Assembly (NCBI GenBank): GCA_028824015.1
Contig: JAPPFC010000017.1
Location: forward strand, 205,945 to 269,944
Reading direction: 5' to 3'
DNA: 64,000 nt
Origin: a bacterium
GTDB lineage: Bacteria; Actinomycetota; Acidimicrobiia; Spongiisociales; ZC4RG35
A program made the translations under genes and the position numbers. The stretch's first letter is position 1, and each line of letters begins with the position of its first letter. Of this stretch, positions 63,690 through 64,000 are shown one piece after another. Below the pieces are notes generated by a model. That model was not told where the DNA came from, searched no databases, and saw only the letters and a list, made by a program, of their open reading frames with translations.

Positions 63690-64000
63690 CAGAACAGGGG
63701 CGCCAGCAGCACGCCCCAGTGGATGGGGGAACTCAGAATGTAGTTGATGATGAACCAGATGGCCACGGTCGTGACCAGGGCGGCGATCACCGACTTGCGC
63801 CAGTCTTCCCTGCCGAACCATCTCATCAGGACCACCACGTAAATGGGCACCGCCACCAGGTTTAGCCCACCCAACCAGGCCACCGCCAAGAAGCCGAACA
63901 GCGAGACCAGGAGGGCCCGTTCCCGCCCGGTCTGGTCCTCCTGCGACTCCATCTCCGGGTCGGCCTCTCCCTCCTCCTCCTCGGCCTCGAAATGGATCAG
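63689..64000 (-). CDS. small membrane protein, possibly TctB-like, cut by window edge
   Basis: The frame is open to the window end, so the N-terminus is missing or lies just outside. What is visible is an acidic stretch followed by two or three hydrophobic helices (LLVSLFGFLAVAWLGGLNLVAVPIYVVVLMRW and VTTVAIWFIINYIL). This architecture fits the C-terminal half of TctB, the small membrane subunit of tripartite tricarboxylate transporters. An internal ATG at 63952 could alternatively start an 87-residue protein. If TctB, the operon includes its own substrate importer. Confidence 0.5.
   Translation of the reverse strand: MIHFEAEEEEGEADPEMESQEDQTGRERALLVSLFGFLAVAWLGGLNLVAVPIYVVVLMRWFGREDWRKSVIAALVTTVAIWFIINYILSSPIHWGVLLAPLF

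Overview
This is a 64 kb, GC-rich, densely coded stretch of bacterial chromosome. The lineage looks like Actinomycetota. The window carries a DUF222/HNH (13E12-type) gene, an OmpR-type regulator and kinase pair next to pstSCAB-phoU as in regX3-senX3 organisms, short Thr/Ala/Pro/Glu-rich lipoprotein linkers, and several GTG or TTG starts and near-leaderless promoters. A marine or host-associated Acidimicrobiia-like organism would fit, but this is inferred from style, since there is no rRNA to place it. There is one tRNA, tRNA-Arg(ACG). No CRISPR array, rRNA or complete insertion sequence was seen.

Layout. 0.2-2.9 kb: a phosphoribosyltransferase, an MscS channel and a short-chain dehydrogenase. 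2.9-17.7 kb: a heterocycle-scavenging island organised around a divergent promoter at 10.2 kb. Leftward it encodes an unusual regulator (thiamine-binding-like domain fused to a YheO-like HTH), two nucleoside-type ABC permeases, a substrate-binding lipoprotein made of two nearly identical BMP domains, a double ATPase and a nitrilase-family carbamoyl amidase. Rightward it encodes an N-carbamoyl-D-amino-acid-hydrolase-like amidase, an XdhD-like molybdenum hydroxylase, a trimmed SsnA-like aminohydrolase and a short YgfK-like flavin/Fe-S protein. The last three resemble genes of enterobacterial and gut purine-degradation loci.

17.7-26.9 kb is an accessory stretch. It holds a PhnZ/MIOX-like HD protein, a single-domain aspartic protease, a 664-residue protein joining a phospholipase-D-type nuclease domain to a P-loop ATPase, a PQQ sugar dehydrogenase lipoprotein, a beta-class DNA methyltransferase with an extra C-terminal domain, a DUF222-HNH gene between 10-bp direct repeats, and an unrecognised conserved-looking protein. 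The nuclease-ATPase plus methyltransferase is the best candidate here for an undescribed defence or restriction system.

26.9-41.7 kb is housekeeping: trmL, a FabF-like ketosynthase, a glyoxalase-fold protein, an acyl-CoA dehydrogenase, then ppk and the phosphate regulon pstSCAB-phoU-regulator-kinase, with a clear 11-bp-periodic PHO box upstream of pstS, and an FAD oxidoreductase. 42-54 kb: a double glyoxalase-fold protein, the tRNA, two SLC13-type permeases carrying two and four RCK_C domains, and an oligopeptide-type ABC transporter followed by cbiZ. 54.6-64 kb: an aldo/keto reductase, then a leftward chain of nine mostly overlapping genes encoding a three-subunit molybdenum hydroxylase, a CoxG-like protein, a GntR regulator, an alpha/beta hydrolase, a dihydropyrimidinase/allantoinase-type amidohydrolase and a luciferase-like flavin enzyme. 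It is probably a second pathway for hydroxylating and opening an N-heterocycle.
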